Below, piece by piece: positions 10,601-21,600 of a DNA stretch of 64,000 nucleotides (the first letter of the stretch is position 1; the number at the start of each line of letters is the position of its first letter). The notes under the pieces were generated by a model that saw nothing but the letters and a program-made list of their open reading frames with translations, was not told where the DNA came from and did no database searches. This stretch comes from Strigamia acuminata. Its lineage: Eukaryota; Arthropoda; Chilopoda; Geophilomorpha; Linotaeniidae. A program made the position numbers and the translations under genes. The stretch spans positions 22,187,060 through 22,251,059 of the forward strand of contig OX442314.1 in the NCBI GenBank assembly GCA_949358305.1, written 5' to 3'.

Positions 10601-13251
10601 TTATTGTTTTAAATTTGAATTTCAGCTATATGAAGATGAAAAGTCTGAAAATGAAAGGTTACAAGAGAAATTACGCAAGGCGGAAGTAGAACTTGATGAT
10701 ACCAAACAGCAATTAGATAAAATACAAGTAAAATTGAGTGAATTTTGAAAGAATTAGTTATTTATAGTTATTGTTTTTTAGAATCTTAATAGAAATAGCT
10801 CAAATGATACCGAGAAAAGGGTAAAATTATAATTTAATTTGGAATTTTTATTTTTTTTTAACGATTTAAAACCATTTTTTTTTTGTATTTTAGGAGCGAA
10901 GAGCTTTAGAAAGGAAGATTTCTGAAATGGAGGAAGAACTAAAGGTAAAATGTTTATATTTATTTGTAAAAAAAAAAATGTGCATCACAAAAATGCATGA
11001 GTTGAGTTTCTTATTGTTGAAATATTCTTTTCCTTGAGTATTCTTCCTATGTCTATACATAAACAAAATCAACATTAAGTACAACATGAAAATTGTATTA
11101 ACTAATGATTTACTAATCAATTTTGAATTGTTTATTGCGTTTGTAGTAATTTATTTAATATTTAATGGCATGGAAACCATATTTTAACATATTTTTGTGG
11201 TGTTTATTAACATGTTATTAGAATTAGAAGTTTTCTTCAATTTGACACCATGCGCTGTGACATGCACAAAATTAATCGATTGGAGCCATTCTTTTCGCTA
11301 TTTGAATTTGTTTGCATTTTCTAATTTAATTGTAGACGATATCGTATATTTTTTCGTTAAGTTTTGAGCCTATATCTGACTGTTTGGTCTGGGGTTTCCA
11401 ATGACCGGGACCTTTGGCTTCGGCCCAATTTTTCCATGAAAACTTTCCACCGCCTCTGATCTAAATGAAATTAAGCCTAAACATTGAAACGTAATTTCGT
11501 ATTTGGTAAAAATAATTGAAAATTAAACTGAAATTTAATTTTAGTGTTCGTTTGTTCAGGGGTTGTTGGGGGGCTCCCCGGAGTTCAAAGAGTTCACTAT
11601 TTAAAGGAGTTTTGCTTGTACTCGATGTGGTGGACAGGTGGGTCAGTGGTTAGGGTGGAGCGTCATTAGTTGCGGGGAAGGTGAATGCATGAATGTGGGT
11701 TCGCCTCCCTAAAAGGTAAAAAATTCTCGAAATTTTTACAACATTAATTTATCCACGTGCTATAATTTGGTAGGCCATGTTTAATTATAATGGTCGACTA
11801 CGTGTACGGCACGGAAATTGATTCAATAACAGCATCCGATTGACGAATTACGTAAAAGTAGTCGCCAAATTGCTCGATATTGATACAGATTTTATTATTT
11901 TAAATAATTATTATTGAATCGACCGAATGGGTAGTGCAGAAATAAACAAGGCGCGTGCATGGTGACAGATGTGATTTGGACTAAGCACTTTTGATTTGAA
12001 TGTGTAACGAGTGATTGTATTTGAAGAATTTTTGTTCTCTATATTTAGTTAATTTTTATTGGTAGTTGTAAATGATATTTTTGTCTTTTTACTGTTGTTT
12101 GTTAGTGGTTAATTAAGTGGTGTTGACTCTGCACGAGCATGGGTTAAATTTGAGCATAAATAAATGAAATTAAGATAACATTGCATGGAAATTTAATTTA
12201 CGTACATGTGGGGGTGATTTTTACGTTGTTGTACATTTTTTCACTATTTTCCTTTCAGCATATGAATAAATTAAAACAGGAGAATGAAAAATTAAAAGCT
12301 GAAAATAGAGCTTTGACTCGTGTGGTGTCCAAACTGACAAATAAATAGGTAAAAAAATGAATAAAATATGTAAAAAGTATTTGTTCTATTCGTCAAATTG
12401 CGAGTTGTAGGTTTAGGTTTGGTCTGGTCTGGTAGTACAAGTGGAATTATTCGTTTATTTAGTGCGTGTGTAGCATGTTTCATTTGTAGAATGGCTCAAG
12501 GAAAAGATTGAATTTTTTTTTTATTAAAATTTAATTTGAAAGATTAATTGGAATTGTAATGATTTTTGATTTTTGATTTTTTTTTGGTGTTAAATGGAAC
12601 ATGTGACATACCTTTTTGCACGTTTGTTGTAGTTCTGAATCTGCTAATAATTAATTTTTTTCACGTTTTAGTTGAAACTATTTTATTGGTTATTTGTAGC
12701 ACTTTTTTGTTTTTGTTTACAACTAAGGTGTGCACGAGTTGAATTGAGGTGATTAATTTAAAGAAAATAACTTGTTTTTATAATGTTGCGTTTGGTGCAG
12801 TTTGCTTGGGCAGTTAAGGTCAAGTGCACTGAGTTTTCGTACCAATTAAAATAAGACGTTTGTGTAACACACGGCCAAAGATAACAATCAACTTTGGACT
12901 TGTGACGTCACAGTTCGCAGATGTAAAAACGAGAAAAATATAATTTTTTGTAAAATGTATTCCAATTGATGACAAGTTTAACACTCGGTGCACTTGACCT
13001 TTATGAGAGAAATTGCGGTTCTAAGTGGTTGTTAGCATCTACTTATTATTTCAAACCCTAAATTTTAAAAAATATATTTAATTTGATTTTTTGGTCTACC
13101 ATTTTTTTTTCTAATTTTTGTAACGAATTTACATTAATTTTGAATCGTTTCTCATTTCTCGCAGCAATTGGAGCAGCTAAGATCCGATAACCAAAGGCTA
13201 AGGGATGAAAATGGAGCTCTCATTCGTGTTATTAGTAAACTTTCAAAATAG
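1692..13251 (+). CDS. Mbs: Myosin phosphatase targeting subunit (MYPT/PPP1R12 family), multi-exon
   Basis: Regulatory subunit that holds protein phosphatase 1c on myosin and controls actomyosin contractility. Exons read with consistent phase: 1692-1955, 4689-4819, 4884-5002, 5066-5225, 5338-5482, 5755-5829, 6619-6686, 6747-6892, 6956-7271, 7406-7570, 7672-7891, 7960-8190, about 8449-8806 (internally unresolved, see separate entry), 9024-9086, 10399-10569, 10626-10727, 10782-10820, 10894-10944, then 12259-12348 or 13165-13251. Exon 1 has the PP1-docking motif KINF followed by the first ankyrin repeat; exons 2-6 complete two ankyrin blocks ([13 protein letters not shown] is diagnostic). Exon 11 has [12 protein letters not shown] and RRSTQ, matching the regulatory phosphosite region of MYPT1. 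The C-terminus ([23 protein letters not shown]) is the coiled coil that precedes the leucine zipper. Intron 2 appears to be GC-AG. Exon 10 is the least certain coding exon. Confidence 0.93.
3520..3600 (+). promoter_or_regulatory. GC-rich island with YY1/Pho-like site in MYPT intron 1
   Basis: A short GC-rich patch sits inside a very AT-rich 2.7-kb first intron. It contains GCCGCCATATTG at 3577-3588, which fits the YY1/Pleiohomeotic core GCCATnTTG. An intronic enhancer or alternative promoter for MYPT is possible. No transcription start is visible from sequence alone. Confidence 0.3.
8449..8806 (+). other. MYPT exon block with unresolved internal splice
   Basis: The frame entering at 8449 ([15 protein letters not shown]...) hits a stop at about 8646. 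The frame leaving at 8806 ([15 protein letters not shown], matching the vertebrate RERRRPKERRRGTG segment) is closed upstream of 8627. A small intron must lie between. The best phase-consistent solution is donor CAG|GTACAT after 8527 and acceptor after 8636, with a perfect TACTAAC branch sequence at 8621-8627. Other acceptors are possible. Homology is clear only for the 3' half. Confidence 0.5.
9941..10315 (+). CDS. Probable alternative first exon of MYPT (short C-terminal isoform)
   Basis: An ATG at 9941 opens 125 codons rich in Tyr, Ser and Gly ([18 protein letters not shown]...). They end at a clean GTAAGA donor in phase 0, the phase needed by the following MYPT exon at 10399. The long form splices in phase 0 straight from 9086 to 10399, so this exon is not needed in it. 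The preceding ~700 bases are less AT-rich than the neighbouring introns and carry a GCCATTTT word at 9626. The product would be a disordered head joined to the MYPT coiled coil without ankyrin repeats, resembling in layout the small M20/M21 myosin phosphatase subunits of vertebrates. The internal promoter is inferred. Confidence 0.6.
11630..11720 (+). repeat. tRNA-derived SINE-like fragment in MYPT intron
   Basis: An A-box-like stretch (TGGGTCAGTGG, about 11639-11649) is followed about 50 bases later by a B-box-like GGTTCGCCTCC (11698-11708). This is the spacing of an RNA polymerase III internal promoter, followed by an A-rich tail. The segment does not fold convincingly as a functional tRNA, so a tRNA-derived SINE head or tRNA relic is more likely. 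Copy number in the genome is unknown. Confidence 0.45.
12259..12348 (+). CDS. MYPT alternative terminal exon A (zipper variant)
   Basis: After a CTTTCAG acceptor, 29 codons and a TAG read [18 protein letters not shown] followed by [11 protein letters not shown]. The heptad-spaced leucines and the closing (V/I)xSKL motif parallel exon B at 13165. The entry phase (0) matches the donor after 10944. The stop is directly followed by GTAAAA, a potential donor, so the exon could act as a cassette that brings its own stop, or as a terminal exon with its own polyadenylation. Confidence 0.8.
   Translation, partial: HMNKLKQENEKLKAENRALTRVVSKLTNK
13165..13251 (+). CDS. MYPT canonical terminal exon B (leucine zipper)
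   Basis: After a TCTCGCAG acceptor, 28 codons and a TAG read [18 protein letters not shown] followed by [10 protein letters not shown]. This is almost identical to the C-terminus recalled for vertebrate MYPT1 ([22 protein letters not shown]). In that family the zipper is needed for binding cGMP-dependent kinase. Same entry phase as exon A. Confidence 0.92.
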   Translation, partial: QLEQLRSDNQRLRDENGALIRVISKLSK

Positions 13252-14937
13252 ATTTTTTCTTTTGATTTTTTGATTTTTTTTTGTTTAGAAAAATGAATTT
13301 CAATTTGCCCTTTTTTTAACAAATGAAACGTTTTGTTTTGTACTTGGCATCTTTGTACTTGAAAAAAAAAATATTATTATTATTATTATAAAAAAACAGA
13401 AAAAAAAAAGTTACACTTTTCTTTTCTAGCATTTCCAATGTGTATGTTTTTTAATTATTTTTTTCTTATTTAAATTGCCAAATTGTGACAAAATTTGTGA
13501 AAAGTGCCTTTTGCTGATAATTCTGCTGTTAAAACCATCGACTGAAGGCAGCTGAGAAACTGCCCGTTGTCTTATAATATTGTATAGATTTAAAAGAAAA
13601 AAAGAAAAAAAAAGAATTTTGTACTTACGGCACAGATTTGTTTTGCTTGTTTGTGCCTATTTATAGAAATATTTTAGGGATACCAAAATGTTTGATGTTG
13701 GGATGTTAAATCAGTTACCAGTTTGATGCAATACCTTCGACTTATTCTTTCTGTACATAATTTCTCCGCTCGTGTCCTACGAAGTATGTTTTAAATAGAG
13801 AAATGTTTGTGTGCAAATGATGATAAAAAAAAGAAGAAAAAAAATTTTGTCCTCCATTTTTTTTTTTATACGAATCTCTTTTTCTACTTCTAATGTTTGT
13901 GTATTTTTAAAAGAAACAAAAAAGATGTTCTTACTAAACATTCGGAATCTCCTTGTTGATCGTAGCTTTAGCTGTTTTCACAAACTTGCAGCTGTGATAG
14001 ATTTGTTGTCGTGACAGGTTTAATTTATCTTGTCTGTTTTTAAATGTAATTTGCGAAAGTTGGAACCCACCAGACACCACATAATGTTGCTATGAGATAA
14101 TAATTTGACTGTTAATGGAGTGAAATTGATGTATCATGTTGACATTTCTTCAATTTCTTTTTTTTTTTTTGTTTCACAAAATTTAGGATTTTTTTATTTT
14201 ATAATTTATAAAACTGTACATATCAAAGTTGACTATAGTTTTTTTTTGTTTCATTTAATATCAAAGTCCTCAGGTTTCTTTTCTGTTTTCGGCGAATTTA
14301 GAGGTGAAAATGTTTAGTTTTTGTTTGTTTTAGAACTCCACGTGTCAAATTTGTGTGTGCTTTTATTTTTAGTTAAAAAAAAAACACATAAGAAAAAGGA
14401 AAATTAAGTTTGAATTGGATGTTTTTTCTGTATTTTTATTATACATAATTAGACGTACAAATTGGATGCGTAAATAAAATATTAATTTTCTTCTGGTGTG
14501 ATTTAAACGAAAGTATGCAAAAAATGAATGTACTTGCGTGTTTTTGCGCGGTTGAAACAGGAAAATTTTTATTACACACTCCATGAATTACATGAGCAAT
14601 GCGAGATATTGCATCAATCAATCAATCAATCAATTTTATATAAAACTACCCTTGAAATTGTTTGACCTTTAAAATACGTTTGCAAACGTTTTTTATTTAA
14701 ATTTTTTTACACTTTTTTTTCGTTTAGCATTTTATTTTTTTCGCATCAGTTTTAAATGATTTTAGTACATGGTCCACCACAACATTGTATAATATATATA
14801 TATTTCATTTCATTTCTATATAGTATATATATTATAAAAAAAATCAACGTCCATCTTTCTTTCTTTCTTTCATCTGCAGTCAACCCTTTGTATTATTCGT
14901 AATTAACGTGGCCTCCATCATGTGATCTTTACCCTTT
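13252..14937. other. MYPT 3' UTR / intergenic, no gene seen
   Basis: This T-rich stretch lies between two convergent genes. It holds a short TTA microsatellite near 13374-13389, an (AATC)n run at about 14613-14632, TA-rich runs near 14792-14835 and a TTTC run near 14857-14870. It probably contains both 3' UTRs. No coding exon or structured RNA could be supported. Confidence 0.5.
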
Positions 14938-15657
14938 TTACAATTTTAAATACATCTTGAAATTATGATTGAAATGATAATTCATAAACCCATTGTTGAG
15001 TGAATCATCCCCATCTCCTTCAGGAGAATCGTCAAGCGTCATAGCATCTAACTCGTTCGCCATGGCGTTTGCATCCTCCCACATTTCCATCGATGATGAA
15101 AACGAGTCCATGTCTTCCAAAAACGTCTCGTCGTCGATATAACAGTCCTCAAACGATGGTTGATAGGGCACGTACATGGACTCCACGGGACATTCTGGAG
15201 GAACGTCGTCCAACACGGGTGAACTCGTAAACAACATGTGGCCTGGGTAACCCCATGGGAAATGGTCCGAATGTCTGCGGATAACCTCGTAATATCGATA
15301 ATATCGACAGATATCCGACAAACTGCTCACGCGTCGTCTGCCTGAGCTCTCGGGCCAGTCTGCATCTACTGGACATCCTTCACCTTCCGGAAGTGACTGC
15401 GCGATGACGGACTCTTGCGAATTACTATTGACGAATACATTCTCCAGCTCTTCTTGGAGCCACGGTGGTGTTGGTTCCTCGGATGGGCAGTCTACCAGGG
15501 GATTGCTGTGAATGGAAACAATTCTAAACATATTTAATAAATGTTCTATTTTCTCGTGTCTTTCAAAAGCTGCTTACGAATCTTCAGTTGCGAACGGTTT
15601 TTGCAATTCCAGTTGGTTAAGGGCCGGAAGGCTGCGGGATCGAAGTTTGGAAGCCAT
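14938..15657 (-). CDS. Uncharacterized 215-aa acidic protein (orphan)
   Basis: Exons are complement(15578-15657, 14938-15505). The ATG at 15657 opens MASKLRSRSLPALNQLELQK, and the GTAAGC donor and TTCACAG acceptor join in phase. The middle carries an unusual aromatic/arginine patch (DICRYYRYYEVIRRHSDH, then FPWGYPGH). The C-terminal half is strongly acidic with MEMWEDANAMANELDAM. There is no signal peptide or membrane segment. I do not recognise the family. The acidic MW..ANE.. segment loosely recalls Paip-type PABP-binding regions, but too weakly to name. It shares a 0.7-kb divergent promoter region with the sulfotransferase gene and runs convergent with MYPT. Confidence 0.75.
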
Positions 15658-16342
15658 AGATGATGTTGTGAAGATTCTTCTGGGTTTTCGCGTTTAGGTC
15701 ATCTCTGAAAATTTTTACCCGTCATCTTTCAAGACGGATTGTGTTCCTGATACTACTTACAATGGAATGTGCCTCGTGGACGTCGGCACTGGCTCGTGAT
15801 TGTTTGCTTTTGTTTTTACCGCTTCATGCCGCCATGTTGTTCCTAGAGTTTCCTCTGTTCAGAGTTTACGCTTTCAGACTGCAACTGCACGTGTGATTTC
15901 AATTTTCAAATATCGGAAGAAAAAAGATTAATTTTTAGGGACATAACTCTTGTAAATGATGACATTTAATAATTTAGAAAATTGAAGAGGAAAATAAAAT
16001 AAAATGCATCTCGGCGGTAAGTACTTTTTCCGATTATTCTTTTTATTTGGTTGTTATCAAAAATAATTCTTTATTAAATATGCATAATGGATTTTTAAAA
16101 ATATTTATTTTCCGCGCTTTTACGTATGAAACCAGGTTTTATAACGTTTGCGTGTGCGGCGCCATCTTGGAACCAAATTGAGAACTTGGATTCAGTTCTA
16201 TGAATATTTGTCGTCTGATTAGGTCAGAAAGTTCGTTGTATACACACTCGTATCGTTCTCAATAAATTTAACAAACAGAAAAACAGATTTTAATGATGCA
16301 ACTGTATGTTTTTAAAACCAGGTTTTGTAATTGCAGGAGAAA
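15658..16342. promoter_or_regulatory. Divergent promoter region with two YY1-like sites
   Basis: This lies between the start of the minus-strand orphan gene and the sulfotransferase ATG. It contains GCCATGTTG (15831-15839, preceded by GCC) and GCCATCTTG (16161-16169), both fitting GCCATnTTG. A GGTAAGT donor near 16016 and the acceptor ending at 16335 suggest a non-coding 5' exon and a 5' UTR intron for the sulfotransferase. Confidence 0.45.
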
Positions 16343-17828
16343 ATGTTTGGTCGTGAGTTTCGTTCGATTTTATCCATGTTCAAACGTCAACAAAACATTT
16401 CGCAGCGATTCTGTAAATGTCGGCGAATGAGCAATTACCAAGGACACGATGACGGTGAACTTCGGAAATGGCAGCTACGAAAACGTCTTTTCTGGACACT
16501 TATATTTGGCGGAACCCTGAGTGCTGCGCTTTTGGTCAAACGGAAGCGAGCGGAGGAATCTGAAGAGTTTCTCAAACACTACGAAATGTTGCCCGTCGAT
16601 CCGAATTTCAAAGACGGAGGCAAAAGTTTCCGATACAAAGGGCACGTTTTCCCAACTGCATTTGGAAAAAATGTTTTCAGAGATCTGGAACACTTCCATC
16701 CGCGAGACGACGATGTTTATGTTGTTTCATTTCCGAAAACAGGTGAAATAATTTGATTATTTTAATCCAATTATTTTGTTTTTAATTTTGTTTTCTAGGC
16801 ACAACTTGGGTACAAGAAATTGTATACTTAGTTGGAAACAATTTGGATTTTGCCACAGCTGAATCAACATCTTTAGAGAAAAGATTTCCATTCTTGGAGT
16901 TTATTTATCCGGGAGTTAATAGCATCGAGAAAATGGAGTCGCCAAGATTTATAAAAACTCACTTGCCTTATGTTTTATTACCCAAAGAAGTGAAAGAAAA
17001 AGACTGCAAAGTAACGCACAAATTCCTCATTAAATTTGTAACTTTTATTAAATACATTTTTCTAAATATCTGCAGATAATTTATATAACGCGTAATCCGA
17101 AGGACGTAGCCGTTTCCTTCTTCCATTTTTTACAAATGTTAACTATTACCGATTACCAGGGCTCGTTCAAGGATTTAGTTAACAAATTTGTTAAAGACGA
17201 ATGTAATTTTATTCTAAACAAAAATATTTTTTATTTTTTTCTAATACTTAATTCTTTTTTTTATCAGTACCGTACTGTCCTTTTTGGAAACACGTTCTAC
17301 CATTTTGGGAGCTAAAAGATAAGGATAACATATTATTTTTAAAATACGAAGACCTTCATCAAGTAATTTACACAAAATTAATCGAACCAAACAAATTGTC
17401 TAAATTTATTGATTTTTTTGAACAGGATCTGGCTGGAGTAGTGCGAAGAATCTCGAAATTTATGGGGAAAACTCTAAGCGAAGATGAAGTGAATCAGATC
17501 GTAGAACATTGTAATTTTAAATCAATGCAATCTAATCCGATGATCAATTACGATCACTGGGAGGAACTTGGGCTCTGGAAAAAGGGCGAAGCTAAATTTT
17601 TACGCAAAGGTAAATGAAATTTTTATTTTTATTTTTGTTAATATTCTATAAATTACCTGCACAGTATTCTAACAATTTGAATTGGGTGTAGGTGAAGTGG
17701 GTGATTGGCAGAATTATTTTACGCCCGGATTAAACGCGGTTTTTAATCACTGGATACAAGTAAACACTGCTGAAAGCGGTCTCTACTACGAGTATACGAT
17801 TGATACATCAAAACCCGATGTTGAGTAA
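16343..17828 (+). CDS. Sulfotransferase (cytosolic SULT fold) with N-terminal membrane anchor
   Basis: Transfers sulfonate from PAPS to a hydroxyl or amine acceptor; the substrate cannot be told from sequence. Exons 16343-16742, 16799-17010, 17076-17202, 17268-17362, 17426-17609, 17692-17828 give 384 aa with all phases matching. The 5' PAPS loop is SFPKTGTTWVQEIV, the catalytic His is in FIKTHLPY, the 3'-phosphate motif is ITRNPKDVAVSFFHF, and the C-terminal PAPS motif is FLRKGEVGDWQNYF. About 90 extra N-terminal residues include a basic patch and one hydrophobic segment (LFWTLIFGGTLSAALLV). Ordinary SULTs are soluble and about 290-300 aa, so this one is probably anchored with the catalytic domain facing one side of a membrane. 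Start chosen as the first ATG after the 5' acceptor. Confidence 0.93.
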
Positions 17829-18659
17829 ACGGATGGGCGTTGTAAATAATGTACACATCGAAGTTTGACGTGATATTTCTGTTGCTGAAGTTGTTGTTGT
17901 TGTACATATATGTTTATAAAAATTATACAAGTCCTGCAAATATTTATAAAACATTTCTTGCTACGACTTGTGTTTGATTAATACAATTATGGCGATTATA
18001 TGTAGGTAGAAATGAAGTGAAGGAGCTGTAAAAAAAAAAATTACGAGTAAATTATTGTTTTTATTTTATTTTATTTTATATTATTTACCTTTAGATGGAA
18101 TTTGCGTTACGTTTGACTCGATTAAATCCCAACCAATTTTGTATTTAATGTGTTTGAATCCCACAGTAGATAATCTAGAGATTTTTAAACGTTTTATGTT
18201 TTTGTGCGATCGATTTCACTATTTCGCGCTTGTTTTTCTTTATATATACCTAAGGGATGTTGCCGGGAATTGCCCAGGAATAGTTATGTTTATTCTTGGG
18301 TTTCCGGAACAGAAAATAAAAGTACTGTTAACAGTTGTCATGCTTGTGAGTGGTGAAATGGATATGTTGAAAGAGCTGCAGTTACCTGATGTGAGAGAGA
18401 GAGAGAAGATGAAAAAATGAATAAAAGTTTTTATTTTTTCTTTCTCATTCTATTCATTTTACCGTTTTGCAAAGCTGCCAAGTTGAGAGAAATGTGGTTG
18501 CTATGGTAACTATGTATGATCCAGGTGCATTTGACGAAGTGGAAACTGCTTTTTGTGACGGCGGGTGATGGAGGCTCATCCCTGGAGAAGATTATTCCGG
18601 GGGATTGGGTGATGTGTTCGTCGCCACATTCTGCGCTCACGAATCGCGAGAAACGATAT
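17829..18659. other. Intergenic between convergent genes, holds one RFX-type X-box
   Basis: 3' UTRs of the sulfotransferase (+) and the secreted orphan (-). AATAAAA words occur on both strands. Apart from the X-box-like palindrome at 18497-18510 I see nothing coding. Confidence 0.5.
18497..18510 (-). promoter_or_regulatory. RFX X-box-like motif (copy 1)
   Basis: GTTGCTATGGTAAC on the plus strand is the exact reverse complement of GTTACCATAGCAAC at 20688, which is a full match to the X-box consensus GTTRCCATRGYAAC bound by RFX factors. It lies about 150 bases beyond the stop codon of the minus-strand secreted orphan gene. Function is inferred from the motif only. Confidence 0.4.
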
Positions 18660-21600
18660 TTATTTTGATTGATCATTTTCGACTTTGAGGGATTTGCTTT
18701 TTTTTATGTTTATACCGCTTTCATAGAATTCGTACGAAATGTCGACGTAACTTGCATTGAAATTTCGCGAGGTCAGAGACAAAGGTTCCGTTGATTTGAT
18801 GGACATAGGGAAGTTTTCCTAGAAAATAAATTTTATAAAAATGAATAATTATTTTTCGACGGATTTATTTTTTTTATTTTACCTGGAGTGATCGACAGAA
18901 ACAAAGCAGTTGTTGTCCTTTTCCTCCGTGGATCAACAAGTGGCCACTTAAGGCCCAATAATTACACGTGCACGTCAAGTCGTTGCAAGTTGCTTTGCAT
19001 CTGTTTTCAGTGCTTCTAATAGGGAAAGACGTTATTATATAAATGAAAAATGTTTTTTTTTTCTTTGTATTCTTTTTCTTTTATTCACATGTGCACTTTA
19101 TGAATCGTAAGTAAAAGCATTTGGTTGTGTTTAGGAATAAACCATAATTGGCAGCTGGAGTTGACATGCATCCGTGAACGTTGAAATGCATAAGTGGTGG
19201 ACGGAATTGTAAATACGATTTGGCAATCTGAAATTTGAAATTAAAAAAAGGAAAAACAAGTATGAATATAATTTTTTTTTTTTAATTTTTTTTTTTTATA
19301 ATTAATTTAAAAAATATTTGTCGAACACTCGAAGAACGATTTGGTAAACAGAAAAAGAAAAAAATTAATTTTTGAGTTGATTTTATTTTTAGTTTTGAAT
19401 AAGAAAAAAAAAAAAAAGAGTTTGTTTCTAATGAATGGGAGGCAGTTAACGGTGATGGGAGATTCGTGTCGTCCAATCAAAGGGTGCTTGTTGATATTGA
19501 CTGGTAAAAAGTGATGGTGTTCGATTATGAGTTGAAACACGTATTTGGCGAGAAATCCAACTTCGAGCTTGGTCATGGAGGGATTTATATCTCATTGCAA
19601 GTAAAACAAGCGTAGGGATTATTATAAATACAAACATATACTGAATCTTAATTGTTTGCATGGAAAATGATAAATAAAAATTGGAATTTTCAACTTTCTC
19701 AATATCTTTAACCATAATTATCGTACAAATATAAGTTTTGAATCAATTTTCCTCGATTGCTGTATCGATCTCCACGCACAAATCCAATAACATAAAATTT
19801 TGATCAACATTCCGCAGAAGTTTTATTTGTATTAATTACCTAGAAACATCTATAAGTCCTGCTAACGATATATAAAACGATATATTTCATTCTTAATGTG
19901 ATAAAAGAGGAAATAATTCCGTGTGCGTGACCAAATTTCTGTCCTACCACATTTTTCTTTCTTCATTTTAAAAAAATATTTTCTCATCAGAGATGAAATA
20001 TCCATCCATTAAGTTAAATTTCAATAAAGAATAAACTTAATTGGATAAAATAGTTTATTTAATAAGAAGTGAGTGGTGCATGCTTAATTAGTGCTGTGTT
20101 TTGGAGCCAATTGGGAATTAGAAGAGGGGGCAATAATTTCAAGTTTGCTTTGAACATGAGCTGAAGTTTATTAATTTTCTCTCCATTTTTTTATTTTTTA
20201 AAAAAAGAGAGGAGAGAAAAAAAAAAGAGAGAAATGTCACATTTGGGAGAATAAAAATTTGCTCAGAGTGCATTTGCTTACTAACAACTTAATTACACGG
20301 CGCCACGTAATTTGATGGCCCACTACTTTAAAAGATCCGCAAAGAAGACACTATCAAATAGATGATTGCCATTCTTTCCTCTTGAAAATCCACTCAATAT
20401 GCAAGTCGAGGCCTTGATTTCCTAAAGGTTTTTCCTTTCCTCTCTTTTTCGTAGTCGCAATATGAACATTCATTCCATGTGGGGGTTGAGTAAAAAGTAG
20501 AGAGAAATATGAGATTTTGGTGAGTACGTAAGTATAGTTTAACTCAATTTAAACTTGTACCCAATGAAACATGTTGATCTAATTTTGTTCAACAAATGTC
20601 TGTTAGCTGTTAGCGTGTCGACCAAAGTCCATTTGGACTGAAGGGAATGAAGGGAGAGGACAATCTTGTCGCGAGATGTCATTCTAGGTTACCATAGCAA
20701 CTGATAAAATGTATATAATGTGCGAATGGAATGGATGGCTGTAAGCAACTGAATATTTCGCATATTTTACAATGCGTTTTCTAGTTCTGGAACGTGCTCT
20801 GGCGTCGAGTTTAAGCTTCTCTCTCCTATGGAATAAATTTTTGTGCGCCCCAACTTGCAATCTTTTGTTTTTTTGAACAGAATATATTCAGGACCCCTCA
20901 AGGGCCCATGGAGGTCTTAAAACGACCCCTGAAATATAAATTAGGTATAATTTTTTAAATGTATCTTCTAAGGGCCCCCAAAATATAGTTTTGTGCACCT
21001 CCTGGTGGTGGATTAATTTGGCCGTGTCAACTGCAAGGTAGTGCGGAATAGCTCTTGAGATGCCAACTTCCATCGTACCGAACTGTACTTGAATTTTTCT
21101 TTTATTTATTTTTTTTTATTCTGGTGGGACTGAGATAATTAAAACAGAATATCAGCTTGTCAGAAACAGATATGTGTTGTGCAGGAAAGCTTAGGCAGGG
21201 GGTCAATTTCGATTTGTGGGAAATGGTCAAGCCACAAGTAATTTCCTGCGATGGAGGTCATTCTGGCGAAGAAAAGTTTTCTCGGTTTAATTAAAATGAT
21301 TATCTTAATCTAAGAGGGAGGAAATGGTGGACTTTGCAAACCACACCATTAAATCAGACACGTTTAATCTGGGATACTTAACGAGATTTGTTTGCTTGCG
21401 CAACTACAAGTTTTATTGAATTGAGTGGGGAAAAGTTTCGAATTGAAAATAAACACGAGAAATTTTTTGAAATTTTTTTTTTTTTTTTTAAATATAATAA
21501 ATATTTGTTTTGACCATGTGACCAATATACAAAATAAACATCGTATTGTTTTCTTGTCATTCCAATTTTCATTTCAATCTTATTTTGATGTATTTGTTTA

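Noticed and set aside
18055-18420. 121-codon open frame downstream of the sulfotransferase
   Set aside because: AT-driven composition, no homology sense, lies in the 3' UTR/intergenic stretch.
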